Shown in pieces: positions 5,544 to 5,700 of a stretch of 5,700 nucleotides of DNA. The stretch's first letter is position 1, and the number at the start of each line of letters is the position of its first letter. The translations under genes were made by a program, and so were the position numbers. The stretch is taken from contig CABSAB010000106.1 of the NCBI GenBank assembly GCA_902475515.1, forward strand, positions 1 through 5,700. Direction: 5' to 3'. The DNA is from an uncultured Eubacteriales bacterium. Its GTDB lineage: Bacteria > Bacillota > Clostridia > Oscillospirales > Oscillospiraceae. The notes beneath the pieces were generated by a model that saw only the letters and a program-made list of their open reading frames with translations, searched no databases and was not told where the DNA came from.

Positions 5544-5700
5544 ATGCTCTCGATCATACTGCCTGCCTATAATGAGGAGAAAATGATTGCCGTGGCATCG
5601 GCACGCCTGGCGGCGCTGATGCAGGCGGCGGAGATCCCCTACCAGATCATTTTTGTGGATGATGGCTCCAAGGACTGCACCTGGAGCGAGTCTCCACGAT
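5544..5700 (+). CDS. Family 2 glycosyltransferase (DPM1/GtrB-like), 5' part
   Basis: The N-terminal 52 codons of a GT2 enzyme that continues past the right edge. The ATG at 5544 follows an AAGGAAG site near 5530-5536. The start MLSIILPAYNEEKMI is the classic first strand and nucleotide-binding loop of GT-A glycosyltransferases. IIFVDDGSKDCTW holds the D39-D40-G-S-K-D44 motif that binds the nucleotide-sugar base. Enzymes of this type load a sugar onto polyprenyl phosphate at the inner membrane face, which fits the DUF6056-like partner upstream. The final residues (SESPR) are unusual. A one-base insertion near 5690 would give a more family-like continuation (SEVST), so a frameshift just at the edge is possible. 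Confidence 0.92.
   Translation, partial: MLSIILPAYNEEKMIAVASARLAALMQAAEIPYQIIFVDDGSKDCTWSESPR

Noticed and set aside
1..5700. tRNA, rRNA, CRISPR array or phage genes
   Set aside because: No cloverleaf, rRNA-like stretch, regularly spaced repeats or phage/mobility protein signatures were seen on either strand.

Overview
The window looks like chromosomal DNA from a gut-type clostridial Firmicute, probably Oscillospiraceae or a close relative. The clues are moderately high GC, strong GGAG-type ribosome binding sites, textbook TTGACA/TATAAT promoters, a solute-binding lipoprotein with a Ser/Ala/Thr/Pro-rich linker after its lipobox, and a DUF6056-like membrane protein next to a GT2 glycosyltransferase. 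This is a judgement from sequence style; no taxonomic marker gene is present.

Left part (1-1292, minus strand): an amino-acid ABC importer locus. A strong promoter (1264-1292) drives a gene for a family 3 solute-binding lipoprotein (1176 down to 114). A terminator-like hairpin follows (68-95), then the first 12 codons of a probable permease gene (37 down to 1). The binding-protein gene is broken by a frameshift. The break coincides with one arm of a perfect 34-bp inverted repeat (551-584 and 692-725). It is fully explained by a 22-bp insertion copied in inverted orientation from 107 bp upstream in the same gene, with 8-bp and 4-bp microhomologies at the junctions. Removing the 22 bases restores one continuous protein of 346 residues. 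This is either a real template-switch mutation or a sequencing/assembly artefact, and it is the clearest anomaly in the window.

Middle (1293-3592, plus strand): a divergently transcribed single gene (1454-3544) with its own promoter and terminator. It encodes a 696-residue protein that resembles a right-handed beta-helix protein, has no signal peptide, and carries a short tract with methionine at every third residue. I do not recognise a characterised family for the whole protein, and it is the best candidate for something undescribed.

Right part (3593-5700, plus strand): a tightly packed operon behind one promoter. It contains a GNAT acetyltransferase with a GTG start, a polytopic DUF6056-like membrane protein that begins directly after the GNAT stop codon, and the 5' end of a GT2 glycosyltransferase. 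The last two probably work together in lipid-linked glycosylation of the cell envelope. The GT2 gene runs off the window and may carry a one-base deletion near the edge.
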